DNA of 64,000 bases from Phycisphaeraceae bacterium (GTDB lineage: Bacteria; Planctomycetota; Phycisphaerae; Phycisphaerales; Phycisphaeraceae), in the NCBI GenBank assembly GCA_020851465.1, contig JADZCR010000001.1, forward strand, positions 310,001 to 374,000, given 5' to 3'. Positions 9,064-18,223 of this stretch are shown here, piece by piece. A program made the translations under genes and the position numbers. Below the pieces are notes generated by a model. It did no database searches. It was not told the origin of the DNA and saw only the letters and a list, made by a program, of their open reading frames with translations. The number at the start of each line of letters is the position of its first letter. The first letter of the stretch is position 1.

Positions 9064-10578
9064 ATGGCCAAGATCGATCATGCGCTGTGGCGCGACATCA
9101 TGGACTACCTGCGCCGTCGCCACGCCCCGATATGTCGGCAGTGGTTTGAGGAACTGGCGCCGCTCGAAATGAATTCGGGCCTGCTTAAGGTTCATACCAG
9201 CAGCGCCGTTCAGCAGAATTACCTCCAGCGCAAGTGCATCGATCAATTCATCGAGGCGGCCCAGGCTGCCACCGGCGCGCTGGTCTCCGTCCGTTTTGTA
9301 ACCGAGCCGCTACCGACAACATCGACGCGGGACAACGCCGGCGGTAACGGTAACGGCAACGGACACGACACCATCACCGAAAACCACAGGGGTGGCGGCA
9401 GCGCGACCGCGACTTCAACCGCTGCACCCGGCACCCGGGCGATACCCGGCCAGCCGACCATTCCGCAGCGCCTGCCGATCATCCCGCCGCGCCAGACTGC
9501 AACCGCGACCGCGGCGATTGATTCGCAGTTCGACCAGATCGTCATCAGCCCCGACTATTCCTTTGAGAACTTCGTAACCGGTCCGGGTAATCAGCTCGCC
9601 TGCGCCGCCGCCGTCGCCGTCTCCAAACAACCCGGCACCGCGTACAACCCGCTTTTTATTCACGGCGGAGTAGGCTTGGGTAAGACGCACCTGCTTCAGG
9701 CGATCTGTCAGACCATCATGCAGCAGAACCCGCAAACGCGGATTCTCTACCTCTCCTGCGACTCGTTCAGTAACCAGTTTCTCCAGTGCGTGCAGGATGG
9801 AAACATGGCGGAGTTCCGCCATCGTTACCGTCACGTGGATGTTCTGGTCATCGACGACATTCACTTCCTGGCCAACAAGGAACGATCGCAGGAGGAGTTC
9901 TTTAACACGTTTAACGATCTTTATCTTTCCAACCGGCAGATCGTTCTGTCGAGTGATTCGCCGCCGAGCGAAATCCCGCAGCTTGAGGAACGATTGGTCA
10001 GCCGGTTCCAATGGGGGCTGGTGGCGCACGTGTCGAAACCCTGCTACGAAACGCGCGTCGCAATCATTCGTGCCAAGGCAAAGATCCGCGGCTTGGAAAT
10101 TCCTGACGAAGTCGTTTCCTACATCGCCACCAAGATCGACTCCAACGCGCGCGAGCTGGAAGGCGCGATCACCACGATTCAAGGCCACGCTGCGCTGCAG
10201 AACAAGCCGATTGATATGGCATTGGCACAGTCGGCGCTGGGTGAGTCGGTCCTTCATCCCGGCGGATCGCAGATTACGCTGCAGAACATCATCAACGCCG
10301 TGACGAGTTTCTACGCCGTCAAGCTCAGCGACCTCCAATCCAAACGCCGCCATAAATCCATCACCGGGCCGCGCCAGGTCTGCATGTGGCTGGCGCGCAA
10401 ACGAACACGCTTCAGCTTGGAGGAAATCGGCGGTTACTTCGGCGGACGCGATCACACCACGGTCATGCACTCGATTCGCACCGTCGATGATCGAATGAGC
10501 ATCGACCAGTCCTTCACCGCACAGATCGAAAAGATCGACGAACAGATCACTCGATCAAACAATCAGACGACATCCTGA
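9064..10578 (+). CDS. dnaA: Chromosomal replication initiator DnaA
   Basis: 504 aa from ATG 9064, where domain I begins (MAKIDHALWRDIMDYLRR). Domain II, residues about 85-155, is low-complexity with an Asn-Gly run and Ala/Thr/Pro stretches. Domain III is AAA+: Walker A GGVGLGKT at 201-208, Walker B VLVIDDIHFLANKERSQEE, and the sensor/box VII region. Domain IV carries the DNA-binding signature GGRDHTTVMHSIRTV near the C-terminus. DnaA-ATP binds DnaA boxes and opens the origin. Neither dnaN, recF nor gyrB is adjacent, unlike many bacteria but in line with planctomycete gene order. The open frame extends upstream to GTG 8974, but the added residues look non-coding. Confidence 0.97.
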   Translation: MAKIDHALWRDIMDYLRRRHAPICRQWFEELAPLEMNSGLLKVHTSSAVQQNYLQRKCIDQFIEAAQAATGALVSVRFVTEPLPTTSTRDNAGGNGNGNGHDTITENHRGGGSATATSTAAPGTRAIPGQPTIPQRLPIIPPRQTATATAAIDSQFDQIVISPDYSFENFVTGPGNQLACAAAVAVSKQPGTAYNPLFIHGGVGLGKTHLLQAICQTIMQQNPQTRILYLSCDSFSNQFLQCVQDGNMAEFRHRYRHVDVLVIDDIHFLANKERSQEEFFNTFNDLYLSNRQIVLSSDSPPSEIPQLEERLVSRFQWGLVAHVSKPCYETRVAIIRAKAKIRGLEIPDEVVSYIATKIDSNARELEGAITTIQGHAALQNKPIDMALAQSALGESVLHPGGSQITLQNIINAVTSFYAVKLSDLQSKRRHKSITGPRQVCMWLARKRTRFSLEEIGGYFGGRDHTTVMHSIRTVDDRMSIDQSFTAQIEKIDEQITRSNNQTTS

Positions 10579-10701
10579 ATCGCGGCGACTGCAAAGAGAT
10601 TGACCCGTTCATTTCAGACAACCTCGAAATGATGGCTATTACATCCGCGAAACTGCGGATGCCCTTGGCTGGTTTCCCGGCTTGACGATTATGATGAAGC
10701 A

Positions 10702-11283
10702 ATGAAATCACTGGCACGTCCGGTCGGGTTGAGACATTACCTGTTCCTGGTTCTGATTGTCATCACGATCACCGTACTGATTCTGGTTGTCATGGGTCGT
10801 CACTTCCTGTCGCGCAGCGGAACCATCCAGCTCTGGGTCGGACAGGCCAACGGCCCGGAAAACTCACAGCAGATCTCTGACTGGTACACCTTTTCACACA
10901 TTATCCACGGGTTTATTTTTTATGGCGTTTTCCGCCTGCTTGGTCGCGGCCGCTGGTCGCTGGGACTTTGTCTCTTGCTTTCCGTTTTTGTTGAGGCATC
11001 GTGGGAAATCGTGGAAAACACGCCGGCGATCATTGACCACTACCGAAACACCACCGCTTCTGTGACCTATTACGGCGACAGCATCCTCAACTCGGTGTGC
11101 GATATTCTTTTTTGCATCGGCGGCTTCTTCCTCGCAGCACGATTACCCGTATGGACTACCGTGACGCTGGCTCTGCTGATGGAAGTCGGCGTGGGACTGA
11201 TGATCCGTGATAACCTCACCCTCAACGTGCTGATGTTCCTCTGGCCGATTGAATGGATCAAACGATGGCAGATGGGAGCGTAA
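10702..11283 (+). CDS. DUF2585 (UPF0314) family integral membrane protein
   Basis: 193 aa with about four to five hydrophobic helices, the first at residues 12-31. The conserved core WYTFSHIIHGFIFYGVFR and EASWEIVENTP...YRNTTASVTYYGDSILNSVCD is characteristic of DUF2585/UPF0314, found mostly in alphaproteobacteria and scattered elsewhere. Conserved His, Glu and Asp residues within or near membrane segments suggest an enzyme or ion-handling role, but the function is not known. It starts 123 bp after dnaA and may be transcribed independently. Confidence 0.8.
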   Translation: MKSLARPVGLRHYLFLVLIVITITVLILVVMGRHFLSRSGTIQLWVGQANGPENSQQISDWYTFSHIIHGFIFYGVFRLLGRGRWSLGLCLLLSVFVEASWEIVENTPAIIDHYRNTTASVTYYGDSILNSVCDILFCIGGFFLAARLPVWTTVTLALLMEVGVGLMIRDNLTLNVLMFLWPIEWIKRWQMGA

Positions 11284-11738
11284 CGGGGTGAGCTGGGCAA
11301 CATCCAGGCCTTTGTTTTTCCAACTGTCTTCTCTCTTAAGAAAGAAATGAATTTAGATATTCATATCAGTATTCCGCTGACGGTTGGTGGAAACAGGCAG
11401 TCCAAACCAACTCAAAGACGGAAACAAACACGAGTTATGTTGTGCGCATTCGTCGTGAATAACATGTCAGAAGTGCGCCGGAGGCGAACAGCCGCCGCAG
11501 CGTTGTCGTCCATTCCGCGTGACAAAGCCGCCGCAGCCGACAATGAATGGCGATCAGGCGGTTGATGCGAGGCCTGATGCGACAGCAGATGAGAGTTTCT
11601 CCCCATCATCTCCACAGGGTTGGTGACAGTCGCGGGTCGGAGACGAGCAGGCGGCGAGTCGAAATGATTTGTTGCGATTGAAAAACAATTTTGGAATCAG
11701 GGCACATCGCAAAATCATTGCCGCTAAGATCGCGAGCT
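11284..11738. other. 455-bp gap without a recognisable gene
   Basis: Lies between the DUF2585 gene and the carbonic anhydrase. Short open frames of about 70 codons exist on both strands but lack a ribosome site, hydrophobic pattern or recognisable motif, and their composition is Arg/Ala-rich, as expected from chance. The last 80 bases are A/T-richer and probably hold the carbonic anhydrase promoter, though I cannot pick boxes with confidence. No terminator hairpin or tRNA-like fold was seen. Confidence 0.5.
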
Positions 11739-12383
11739 ATGTTAACTCTCCGACATCTTTTCGAAAAAAATCAGGCATGGGCACAGCGGGTGCGGGAGCA
11801 GGACCCGGAATTTTTCCTCAAGCTATCCCGCCAGCAGACGCCGCAGTTTCTTTGGATCGGCTGTTCCGACGCCCGGGTGCCTGCCAATCAGATCGTGGAT
11901 TTGCCGGCAGGCGAGATGTTTGTTCATCGCAACGTCGCCAATATCGTGGTTCATACCGACCTCAACTGTCTCTCCGTGATGCAGTTTGCAGTGGACGTGT
12001 TGAAGGTCGGTCACATCATCGTCTGCGGTCACTATGGTTGCAGCGGCGTACGCGCAGCTCTGCGACGTGATCGGATCGGCCTGAGTGATAACTGGCTTCG
12101 CCATGTGCAGGACGTGCGGCAAAAGCATGAAAAACGTCTGGCTGCGATGCGCGATGACAATGCAGCACACGACCGGCTGTGTGAACTCAACGTGATCGAG
12201 CAGGTCGCCAACGTCTGCCAGACCACGATTGCCCGCGAAGCCTGGGAACGAGGACAAAACCTGTCCGTCCACGGCTGGGTTTACGGCGTCAGCAACGGCT
12301 TGCTGCGCGATCTATCGGTAACCGTCACTCAACCGCCAACAGATCAACAGGTTTTCGAGACCGCGATTCAGGGTCTTAAGTGA
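11739..12383 (+). CDS. Beta-class carbonic anhydrase
   Basis: 214 aa from ATG 11739. Zinc ligands and active site are clear: C42 with D44 and R46 in GCSDARVPANQ, then H98 and C101 in CGHYGCSGV. NLSVHGWVYGVSNGLL closes the domain, as in the Can-type bacterial enzymes of about 210-220 aa. It interconverts CO2 and bicarbonate in the cytoplasm, supplying bicarbonate to carboxylases and buffering pH. An in-frame extension to 11691 adds 16 unconserved residues and is not preferred. It converges with mutM, with 75 bp between the stops. Confidence 0.95.
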   Translation: MLTLRHLFEKNQAWAQRVREQDPEFFLKLSRQQTPQFLWIGCSDARVPANQIVDLPAGEMFVHRNVANIVVHTDLNCLSVMQFAVDVLKVGHIIVCGHYGCSGVRAALRRDRIGLSDNWLRHVQDVRQKHEKRLAAMRDDNAAHDRLCELNVIEQVANVCQTTIAREAWERGQNLSVHGWVYGVSNGLLRDLSVTVTQPPTDQQVFETAIQGLK

Positions 12384-12458
12384 AAATCAACCGGTAATCC
12401 GCACGCCAGTCGAGTTTTTGATTACATGACGGCGAATCGACCAGAGGGCACAGGGCGT

Positions 12459-13352
12459 TCAAGCTCGGCGTCGTGATGATTGTCGCGCGTTGGTGGGCGG
12501 CGGCTGACATCGCGGGCAGTAAACGGTCATCCGCCCTGAGAGCCGGAGAGATTTCAAGACGGTCTGGCATTTTCGACATGGCTGGCCGCTCCTGCCGTAA
12601 ACCTGATGTTGCTTCTGATATCCGCCCGCTGCACCTTCCGCATCGACATAATCACGCAGCGTTGAGCCTCCAGCTTCGATGGCGCGAGCCAGAATCTCCC
12701 GTATCCGTGCGTGCAGTGTTTGCAGAGGCGCTGAAGCAATCTGTCGGCAATTTGTCAGCGGGTGGACACCCGCAGCAAAGAGGGCTTCATCCACGTAGAT
12801 ATTTCCCAGCCCCGCGACGAGCGTTTGATCGAGCAGCGCAGCCTTGATCGGTCGGTTTGTCTCAGCCAAAGCATCAGCCAGTTCCGCAGCCCGGATTTTC
12901 AGAGCATCGGGACCAAGAGTTTTCCAACGGACATTCCGCAAGGTATCCATGCGGGGAAACGTCCATACACCGCCGAATCGTCGCGGGTCGCGGAACTCGA
13001 TCCGCTTGCCGTTGTCCAGCGTCCACGAGAGATGGATGTGAAGTCGTTTAGCGGTTGGTGTTGCTGTGCCGCTGGGAGAGCGATGCTTTTCCTCGCGGCT
13101 TTTGTCTGGTGTCACGCAACACAGCGATCCCGTCATACCCAGATGTACGCAGACGCAGGTACCCGCGCGGATGGCCAGTTGTTTGCCGTGTCGGGTGATC
13201 TCGACGATCCTCTGACCCTGGAGAAGCGCATGGAGTGATCGATCACCCTCGACCATATCCGGCCGGTGAACTGCGACTGCGACCACCTTCCGTCCAAGCG
13301 CATGCCGGGCCAGTGTTCGGCGTACGGTTTCGACCTCAGGCAATTCCGGCAT
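12459..13352 (-). CDS. mutM: Formamidopyrimidine-DNA glycosylase (Fpg/MutM)
   Basis: 297 aa. The mature N-terminus PELPEVETVRRTL gives catalytic Pro2 and Glu3. LGMTGSL, FRDPRRFGG, LLDQTLVAGLGNIYVDEALF (helix-two-turn-helix) and the C-terminal zinc finger CRKCQTVLKSLRLSGRMTVYCPRCQ region are all present. It excises 8-oxoguanine and formamidopyrimidines and nicks the abasic site. A short insertion, TPDKSREEKHRSPSGTATPT at about residue 80-100, makes it slightly longer than the E. coli enzyme. Single gene; no operon partner. Confidence 0.96.
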   Translation of the reverse strand: MPELPEVETVRRTLARHALGRKVVAVAVHRPDMVEGDRSLHALLQGQRIVEITRHGKQLAIRAGTCVCVHLGMTGSLCCVTPDKSREEKHRSPSGTATPTAKRLHIHLSWTLDNGKRIEFRDPRRFGGVWTFPRMDTLRNVRWKTLGPDALKIRAAELADALAETNRPIKAALLDQTLVAGLGNIYVDEALFAAGVHPLTNCRQIASAPLQTLHARIREILARAIEAGGSTLRDYVDAEGAAGGYQKQHQVYGRSGQPCRKCQTVLKSLRLSGRMTVYCPRCQPPPTNARQSSRRRA

Positions 13353-13722
13353 GACTTGTCAGCACACCTTTCCGAAGCGATTGCGGGCGGGCATTTGTCG
13401 GCACCAAACGCCTTGCCATCTACGCATAAAAAAGTTGGTCGAAAAATTGGATTTCGCGGTTGACCAAGCCTATAATACGTGAACATTTCTCGCAGGGTGC
13501 CCGGCCGTTTTGCAGGGGTGCCGCCCGCCGGGACTCCTAACGGGTCCATTCTGAAAAAGGCGTGGATTCAGGAAACTATACTTGCAGATCGTGCTGGAAT
13601 GGAGTTGCTGCGTAATCACGGAGCTGCCTGCACGAAACCCTGCGGTTGTCCGCGTCGTCTAAGAGTCAGAGGCTGGCGAACCCGCCCGCCGTTCCCCTTG
13701 AACCAAGCCTTGGAGAATCCTG
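13353..13722. other. 370-bp leader region upstream of the MoxR operon
   Basis: Divergent intergenic space between mutM and moxR. It has a plausible promoter (13447-13476) that would give a roughly 240-base untranslated leader. A 98-codon open frame from 13479 overlaps the moxR start and has no protein-like pattern; I regard it as chance. No riboswitch class was recognised. Confidence 0.5.
13447..13476 (+). promoter_or_regulatory. Putative sigma-70 promoter of the MoxR operon
   Basis: Perfect TATAAT (13471-13476) with TTGGAT (13447-13452) 18 bp upstream. Nearest downstream gene is moxR, then the whole 13.7-27.4 kb operon. TTGACC at 13459 is too close to serve as -35. Confidence 0.5.
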
Positions 13723-14799
13723 ATGTCGGAAGCAAACCCAAGCATCCCTGCGCCGCAACCGGAAGCCTCCCGTGAATTGATTGCCAAGGTCCAGACGACC
13801 TCGCGCAAGCTCCATGATGAGGTGGGCAAGATCGTCGTCGGCCAGCAGGAGGTGATCGACCAGCTCTTTGTCTCACTCTTCTGCAAAGGTCACGGCCTGC
13901 TGGTCGGCGTGCCGGGTCTGGCCAAGACGCTGCTGATCTCGACGATCGCCCGGACGCTGAGTCTGGCGTTTAATCGCATTCAGTTCACACCCGACCTCAT
14001 GCCCAGCGATATCACCGGCACAGAGGTGATCGAGGAGGACCGCACGACGGGTAAGCGCGTGATGCGCTTCGTGAAAGGGCCGGTGTTCGCCAACGTGATC
14101 CTCGCTGACGAGATCAACCGCACGCCTCCCAAGACACAGGCGGCGCTGCTCGAAGCAATGCAGGAACATCACGTGACAGCCGGCGGAATGCGTCACGCGC
14201 TGCCGCAGCCGTTCTTCGTCCTGGCAACCCAGAATCCCATCGAGCAGGAAGGCACCTATCCGCTGCCCGAAGCGCAGCTCGATCGGTTCATGTTCATGAT
14301 CCAGGTCGGCTATCCAAACGAAGCGGACGAGCTGGAGATCGTCAAGCGCACGACGGCAAGACATGAAGTGAACGTCGAGCACGTCATGAGCGCGGAGGAT
14401 GTGCTCCAGATTCAGGCACTGGTGCGTGATGTGCCGGTGGCGGACAACGTGATCAAGTTCGCGCTGAAGATCGTGCGCGCGACGCGCAAACCCGGCCGCG
14501 GCGAGGCGGATTATCGACCGGATTTCATTCAGCGTTACCTGGCGTGGGGAGCAGGTCCGCGCGCGAGCCAGTATCTGATTCTGGCCGGTAAAGCCCGCGC
14601 GATCTTGCAGGGCAGGACACACGTAACGCCTGACGACATCCGCTCAGTGGCACATCCCGTGCTGCGCCATCGCTTGATCACCAACTACAACGCGGAAGCT
14701 GACGGCATCACCAGCGATGACCTGGTGGATCGGCTGCTCCGCGCCGTGGCCGAAGGCGCGGGTCAGTCAGACGCACGGATGGCTGCAGTGCTGCGGTAA
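13723..14799 (+). CDS. MoxR-family AAA+ ATPase
   Basis: 358 aa. Walker A GVPGLAKT (residues about 64-71), Walker [25 protein letters not shown], sensor 1 [25 protein letters not shown], and the C-terminal lid with [20 protein letters not shown]. MoxR proteins act as chaperone-like ATPases for maturation of metalloenzymes or envelope complexes and nearly always pair with DUF58/VWA proteins, as here. It is the first gene of a long same-strand operon and probably the energy source of that system. Start ATG 13723 follows GGAG 10 bases upstream. Confidence 0.95.
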   Translation: MSEANPSIPAPQPEASRELIAKVQTTSRKLHDEVGKIVVGQQEVIDQLFVSLFCKGHGLLVGVPGLAKTLLISTIARTLSLAFNRIQFTPDLMPSDITGTEVIEEDRTTGKRVMRFVKGPVFANVILADEINRTPPKTQAALLEAMQEHHVTAGGMRHALPQPFFVLATQNPIEQEGTYPLPEAQLDRFMFMIQVGYPNEADELEIVKRTTARHEVNVEHVMSAEDVLQIQALVRDVPVADNVIKFALKIVRATRKPGRGEADYRPDFIQRYLAWGAGPRASQYLILAGKARAILQGRTHVTPDDIRSVAHPVLRHRLITNYNAEADGITSDDLVDRLLRAVAEGAGQSDARMAAVLR

Positions 14800-14858
14800 T
14801 CCAAACAGGTCCGTGTCCGATCAAGGGCAAACCCAAACCACTCCCCGCACGAGAGATC

Positions 14859-15893
14859 ATGAGTCAACCGGCGATCAACTACCTCTCTCCGCAGACCCTT
14901 GCCGCAATCGGCCCGCTGGAGCTGCGCGCCCGCATGATCGTCGAGGGACTGATGACGGGCATGCACCGCTCGCCTTATCAGGGCATCAGTGTCGAGTTCG
15001 CCCAGCATCGTCCCTACACGTCAGGCGATGACCTGCGTTATCTCGACTGGAAAGTCTTTGGCCGCACGGACAAGCTCTACCTCAAGCAATATCAGAAGGA
15101 GACAAACCTCGACCTGGTGGTGATGGTGGATGCGTCGGGTTCGATGGCATACGGGAGTTCTTCAACATCACAGCAAAAGGCAGCGAGCGATAAACCGTGG
15201 CGCAAGTATGACCATGCTGCGAGCCTCGCTGCGGCGATGTGCTATCTCGCGCTGCGGCAACAGGACCGCGCGGGAGTCGTTCTCTTTTCAGGCAAGGTGC
15301 TCCAGGCCACGCGCATGTCCAACGCACACGATCACTGGCGGAGCATCGTTGAATTACTGGCGACGACGACACCGGAAACCCCCAGGGCGGAAGACCGCGA
15401 GCTGGCGCACGAAAAAAAGCTGGCGGGGTCCGAACGCAGCACCGCGACGCTGACCCAGCCGGCCGCGCCCGCAGGCACGGATCTCGCCCGCGTCTTTGAC
15501 CAGATGCTCGCCCGTCTGACGCAGCGCAGCTTGATCGTTCTCATCAGCGATCTCTTTGATGCAGCCGAATCACTCGATCGTGCACTGGCGCGTCTGCATC
15601 ATCGTCGGCATGATCTGATCGTCCTTCAGACTCTTGACCACGCGGAACTGGAGTTTCCGTTTCGGACGCCGGCGGATTTTGAGGGACTTGAAAACGATGG
15701 ACGACTCGGCCTGGACCCCGCTGCGTTACGCAAGGCTTATCTGGAAGCACTGGGTAACCACCAGCGTCACATCGAGGAAACGACGCGACGATTCCGCTTT
15801 GATTATCTGATGCTTGATACCAGCGAGCCTCTGGGTGCGCCGCTGGCGCACTTCCTTGCGCGGCGAGCGAGTGTTGCAGGCAAACGCGGCTGA
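14859..15893 (+). CDS. DUF58 protein with VWA-type fold
   Basis: 344 aa soluble protein. DUF58 signature HRPYTSGDDLRYLDWKVFGR (about 48-67) precedes a von Willebrand A-like domain with MIDAS start DASGS (about 88-92) and a later LIVLISDLFD. DUF58 proteins are standard partners of MoxR and are thought to present substrates or adaptors to it. It follows moxR by 59 bp. An unusual Ser/Gln/Lys-rich insertion sits right after the MIDAS strand (about residues 93-110). Cytoplasmic, as no signal or TM segment is seen. Confidence 0.9.
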   Translation: MSQPAINYLSPQTLAAIGPLELRARMIVEGLMTGMHRSPYQGISVEFAQHRPYTSGDDLRYLDWKVFGRTDKLYLKQYQKETNLDLVVMVDASGSMAYGSSSTSQQKAASDKPWRKYDHAASLAAAMCYLALRQQDRAGVVLFSGKVLQATRMSNAHDHWRSIVELLATTTPETPRAEDRELAHEKKLAGSERSTATLTQPAAPAGTDLARVFDQMLARLTQRSLIVLISDLFDAAESLDRALARLHHRRHDLIVLQTLDHAELEFPFRTPADFEGLENDGRLGLDPAALRKAYLEALGNHQRHIEETTRRFRFDYLMLDTSEPLGAPLAHFLARRASVAGKRG

Positions 15894-15917
15894 TTCACGC
15901 CAGCGGCCAGGGATTGA

Positions 15918-18149
15918 ATGATGATTCTGATCGCGCAAATCACGTCGCTCTTTACGGTCAGCGGTCTCGCCGCTGCGGGCGCGATGACTGTGGCGATTCC
16001 AATAGCCATCCATCTGCTGACGCGCCTTCGTCGCCGTCCGCAGCCGTGGGCAGCGATGCGATTTCTTTTTGAGGCGTACAAAAAACAGCGACAGCGGATG
16101 CAGATCGAACAATGGCTGCTCCTGCTGGTGCGCTGCCTGATACTGTTGGTGCTGGGGCTGGCGCTGTCGGGTCCGCTGTTAAACGGATGTGCCCGCGCGT
16201 TCGGTGCCGACACGACAGGCAGAACCGTATGCATCGTCATTGATGACGCGCTGAGCACACGCGCGGCATTCAGCTCGACGGGTACTCGGTTTGAGGAATT
16301 GCGCAGTCAGGCCCTGCGGCTGATCGAACATCTGCGTCCCACTGACCGCATCGCTCTTTTTCGCGCTGCACGACCGGTGCGGGCGGAGATCGCCCCGCCT
16401 ACGCTCGACCACGATCAAGCCCGGCAAACACTGGCCGCGATGGAGCCTCGTTTCAGTGCCGCCGACTGGCCGGCAGCGTTGGCGTCAGTGGGTGATCTGC
16501 TGTCGAAACAGAACGTGACGCAGGACCGCGGATTAGTCGTGATGCTCAGCGACTTTGCCGCAGGCACGATTGATCTGGACCACACGCCGGAAGGTGCTGC
16601 GCTGAGCGATCGGGCGCGGATTCTCGTCACCCGGCCAATGAGTGAAGCCAGCAACATGCAGATTGCGTCGCTGGTGCCTCGTCGGCAGATGGTGGTGACC
16701 GGAGGCGGTGCTGCGTCGATTCCCGTGGAGTTGAAGCTTCGTCGATTCGCTCCGCAGACCGTCACGGAACTGACCGTGGTGGATGTGGCACTGCTGGCGG
16801 ATGACGCGGAGAAGCCCATCACGTCACTTCAACGCGAGCACCGCTGGTCCAGCGGGCAGACGGAGGCGACTCTGAGCTTTGATGTACCCGTGCCGCGAAT
16901 CGACAAGCCCCTGACAGGCGGGACGCAGATGATCCTGCGCGCCCGGATCGCAGCAGGTCAGCAACGTGACGCCATTGACGCAGACGATCAGCGACAGGCT
17001 GTTGTGGAGTTGCGATCACAGTTGCATGTCGGAGTGGTGGGTAATGGCCGGTCAGACGTGCGCTCCACAGGCGAATTGGCGCCGGAGGAGTGGCTGGCTC
17101 TTGCACTCCAGCCGGGAGGAAAAAAGAATTCCGCTGGCCCCATCGAAACGCAGCAAATCCTCAACGCAAACCTTGATGAGCAAACATTGGCATCGCTGGA
17201 CGCCGTTTTCGTGCTCAGCCCGGACGCTCTCGACGACCGTGGCTGGACAGCTCTGCACCGCTTTGCGAATGGCGGCGGCCTGGTCTGGATATGTCTGCCG
17301 ACCAATCAATCACTCACCTGGAGCGGAGAGCTTAAGAAAAACTTTGGCCTTGAGTGGATGCTGGGTGTCGAAGTCACGGAAGCTCCCGAAGCGATGCCAT
17401 GGACTCTCCGTCTCGATACTCCTGCGCCCGAACCGCTGAGCCTGCTCGCAGCGGACTGGTCCGCACTGCTCAAGCCGGTGCGCATCAAGCGGCGGGTGGA
17501 CATCAATGGTGTCACGGGCGATTCGAGCTGGGCACAAATCGCCTCGTCAGCCGACGGCAAGACGCCCGCTTCACCGTGGCTGGTGTCAGCTCCCGTGGGT
17601 GACGGCCGCGTCATTCTGATTACCACGGCTGTTGATACCGCATGGAGCAACCTGCCCACGCAGCCGATTTTTGTTCCGCTCCTTCACGAAACCTTGCGTG
17701 GTGTGCTCGGCTCGTCAGGTGACGCGGTGCGGCTGACGAAACTTACCGCCGGTGATCGACCGCTGTTAGGCAGACGATGGGATGGGGCACAACAACTGGT
17801 CGCGGCGGAATCGACGGTGATCGTATTGCGGCGCAACGATGCGGGTCTCGAACCCGCTGAGGTGCTGGAAAAACCCGCCGTTTACACCGCGCAGCCGGGG
17901 ATCGGATTAAAGCTGGCGGTAAATCCTGCAGCCGAGGCGGGCAACACGCAGGCGCTCGACAGTGATGCGCTGGCGCGGTGGCTTGGCCGTCTGGGATCCT
18001 GGTCATGGCTCGAATCCAGCCGTCCGGAAGCCGCCCTGCTCGCTGAAGCGCCGCGCACGGATCTGGGTTGGCCGTTGCTCTGGGCGACGCTGGCTCTGCT
18101 GCTCTTTGAAACCGCGTTGGCGAAACGATTCAGCCACGCCGCCGCATGA
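15918..18149 (+). CDS. Membrane BatA-like / aerotolerance-type protein
   Basis: 743 aa. The N-terminus has the BatA-type layout: a TM helix (about 12-32), a basic HLLTRLRRRP loop, then a second TM (LLLLVRCLILLVLGLALSG, about 76-95). A VWA-like domain follows, but its MIDAS is degenerate (VIDDALSTRAA instead of DxSxS). The centre holds beta-rich domains and a glutamine-amidotransferase-like segment (AVFVLSPDALDDRGWTALHR). A C-terminal TM (LLWATLALLLFETAL) anchors the end. It likely exposes a large extracytoplasmic part that works with MoxR and DUF58. 24 bp after the DUF58 gene. Confidence 0.8.
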   Translation: MMILIAQITSLFTVSGLAAAGAMTVAIPIAIHLLTRLRRRPQPWAAMRFLFEAYKKQRQRMQIEQWLLLLVRCLILLVLGLALSGPLLNGCARAFGADTTGRTVCIVIDDALSTRAAFSSTGTRFEELRSQALRLIEHLRPTDRIALFRAARPVRAEIAPPTLDHDQARQTLAAMEPRFSAADWPAALASVGDLLSKQNVTQDRGLVVMLSDFAAGTIDLDHTPEGAALSDRARILVTRPMSEASNMQIASLVPRRQMVVTGGGAASIPVELKLRRFAPQTVTELTVVDVALLADDAEKPITSLQREHRWSSGQTEATLSFDVPVPRIDKPLTGGTQMILRARIAAGQQRDAIDADDQRQAVVELRSQLHVGVVGNGRSDVRSTGELAPEEWLALALQPGGKKNSAGPIETQQILNANLDEQTLASLDAVFVLSPDALDDRGWTALHRFANGGGLVWICLPTNQSLTWSGELKKNFGLEWMLGVEVTEAPEAMPWTLRLDTPAPEPLSLLAADWSALLKPVRIKRRVDINGVTGDSSWAQIASSADGKTPASPWLVSAPVGDGRVILITTAVDTAWSNLPTQPIFVPLLHETLRGVLGSSGDAVRLTKLTAGDRPLLGRRWDGAQQLVAAESTVIVLRRNDAGLEPAEVLEKPAVYTAQPGIGLKLAVNPAAEAGNTQALDSDALARWLGRLGSWSWLESSRPEAALLAEAPRTDLGWPLLWATLALLLFETALAKRFSHAAA

Positions 18150-18223
18150 AAGGACAACAAGGTTCTGACGACAGGTTGTGTGGCTGAATCATCCGAATGG
18201 TGTTTTGCCGTTGATAGGATTCC

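Noticed and set aside
9415-10470. 351-codon open frame antisense to dnaA
   Set aside because: DnaA on the plus strand is certain; the antisense frame has shadow-like composition and no ribosome site.
10901-10909. TTATCCACG, one mismatch from a DnaA box
   Set aside because: Single site inside the DUF2585 coding region, with no cluster; expected by chance.
11347-11565. 72-codon plus-strand frame between DUF2585 and carbonic anhydrase
   Set aside because: No ribosome site, no motif, composition like non-coding DNA.
13479-13775. 98-codon frame before moxR
   Set aside because: Overlaps the moxR start in another frame and has no protein-like features.
13873-14622. 249-codon open frame antisense to moxR
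   Set aside because: Mirror of a conserved AAA+ gene; His/Arg-rich composition typical of antisense shadows.
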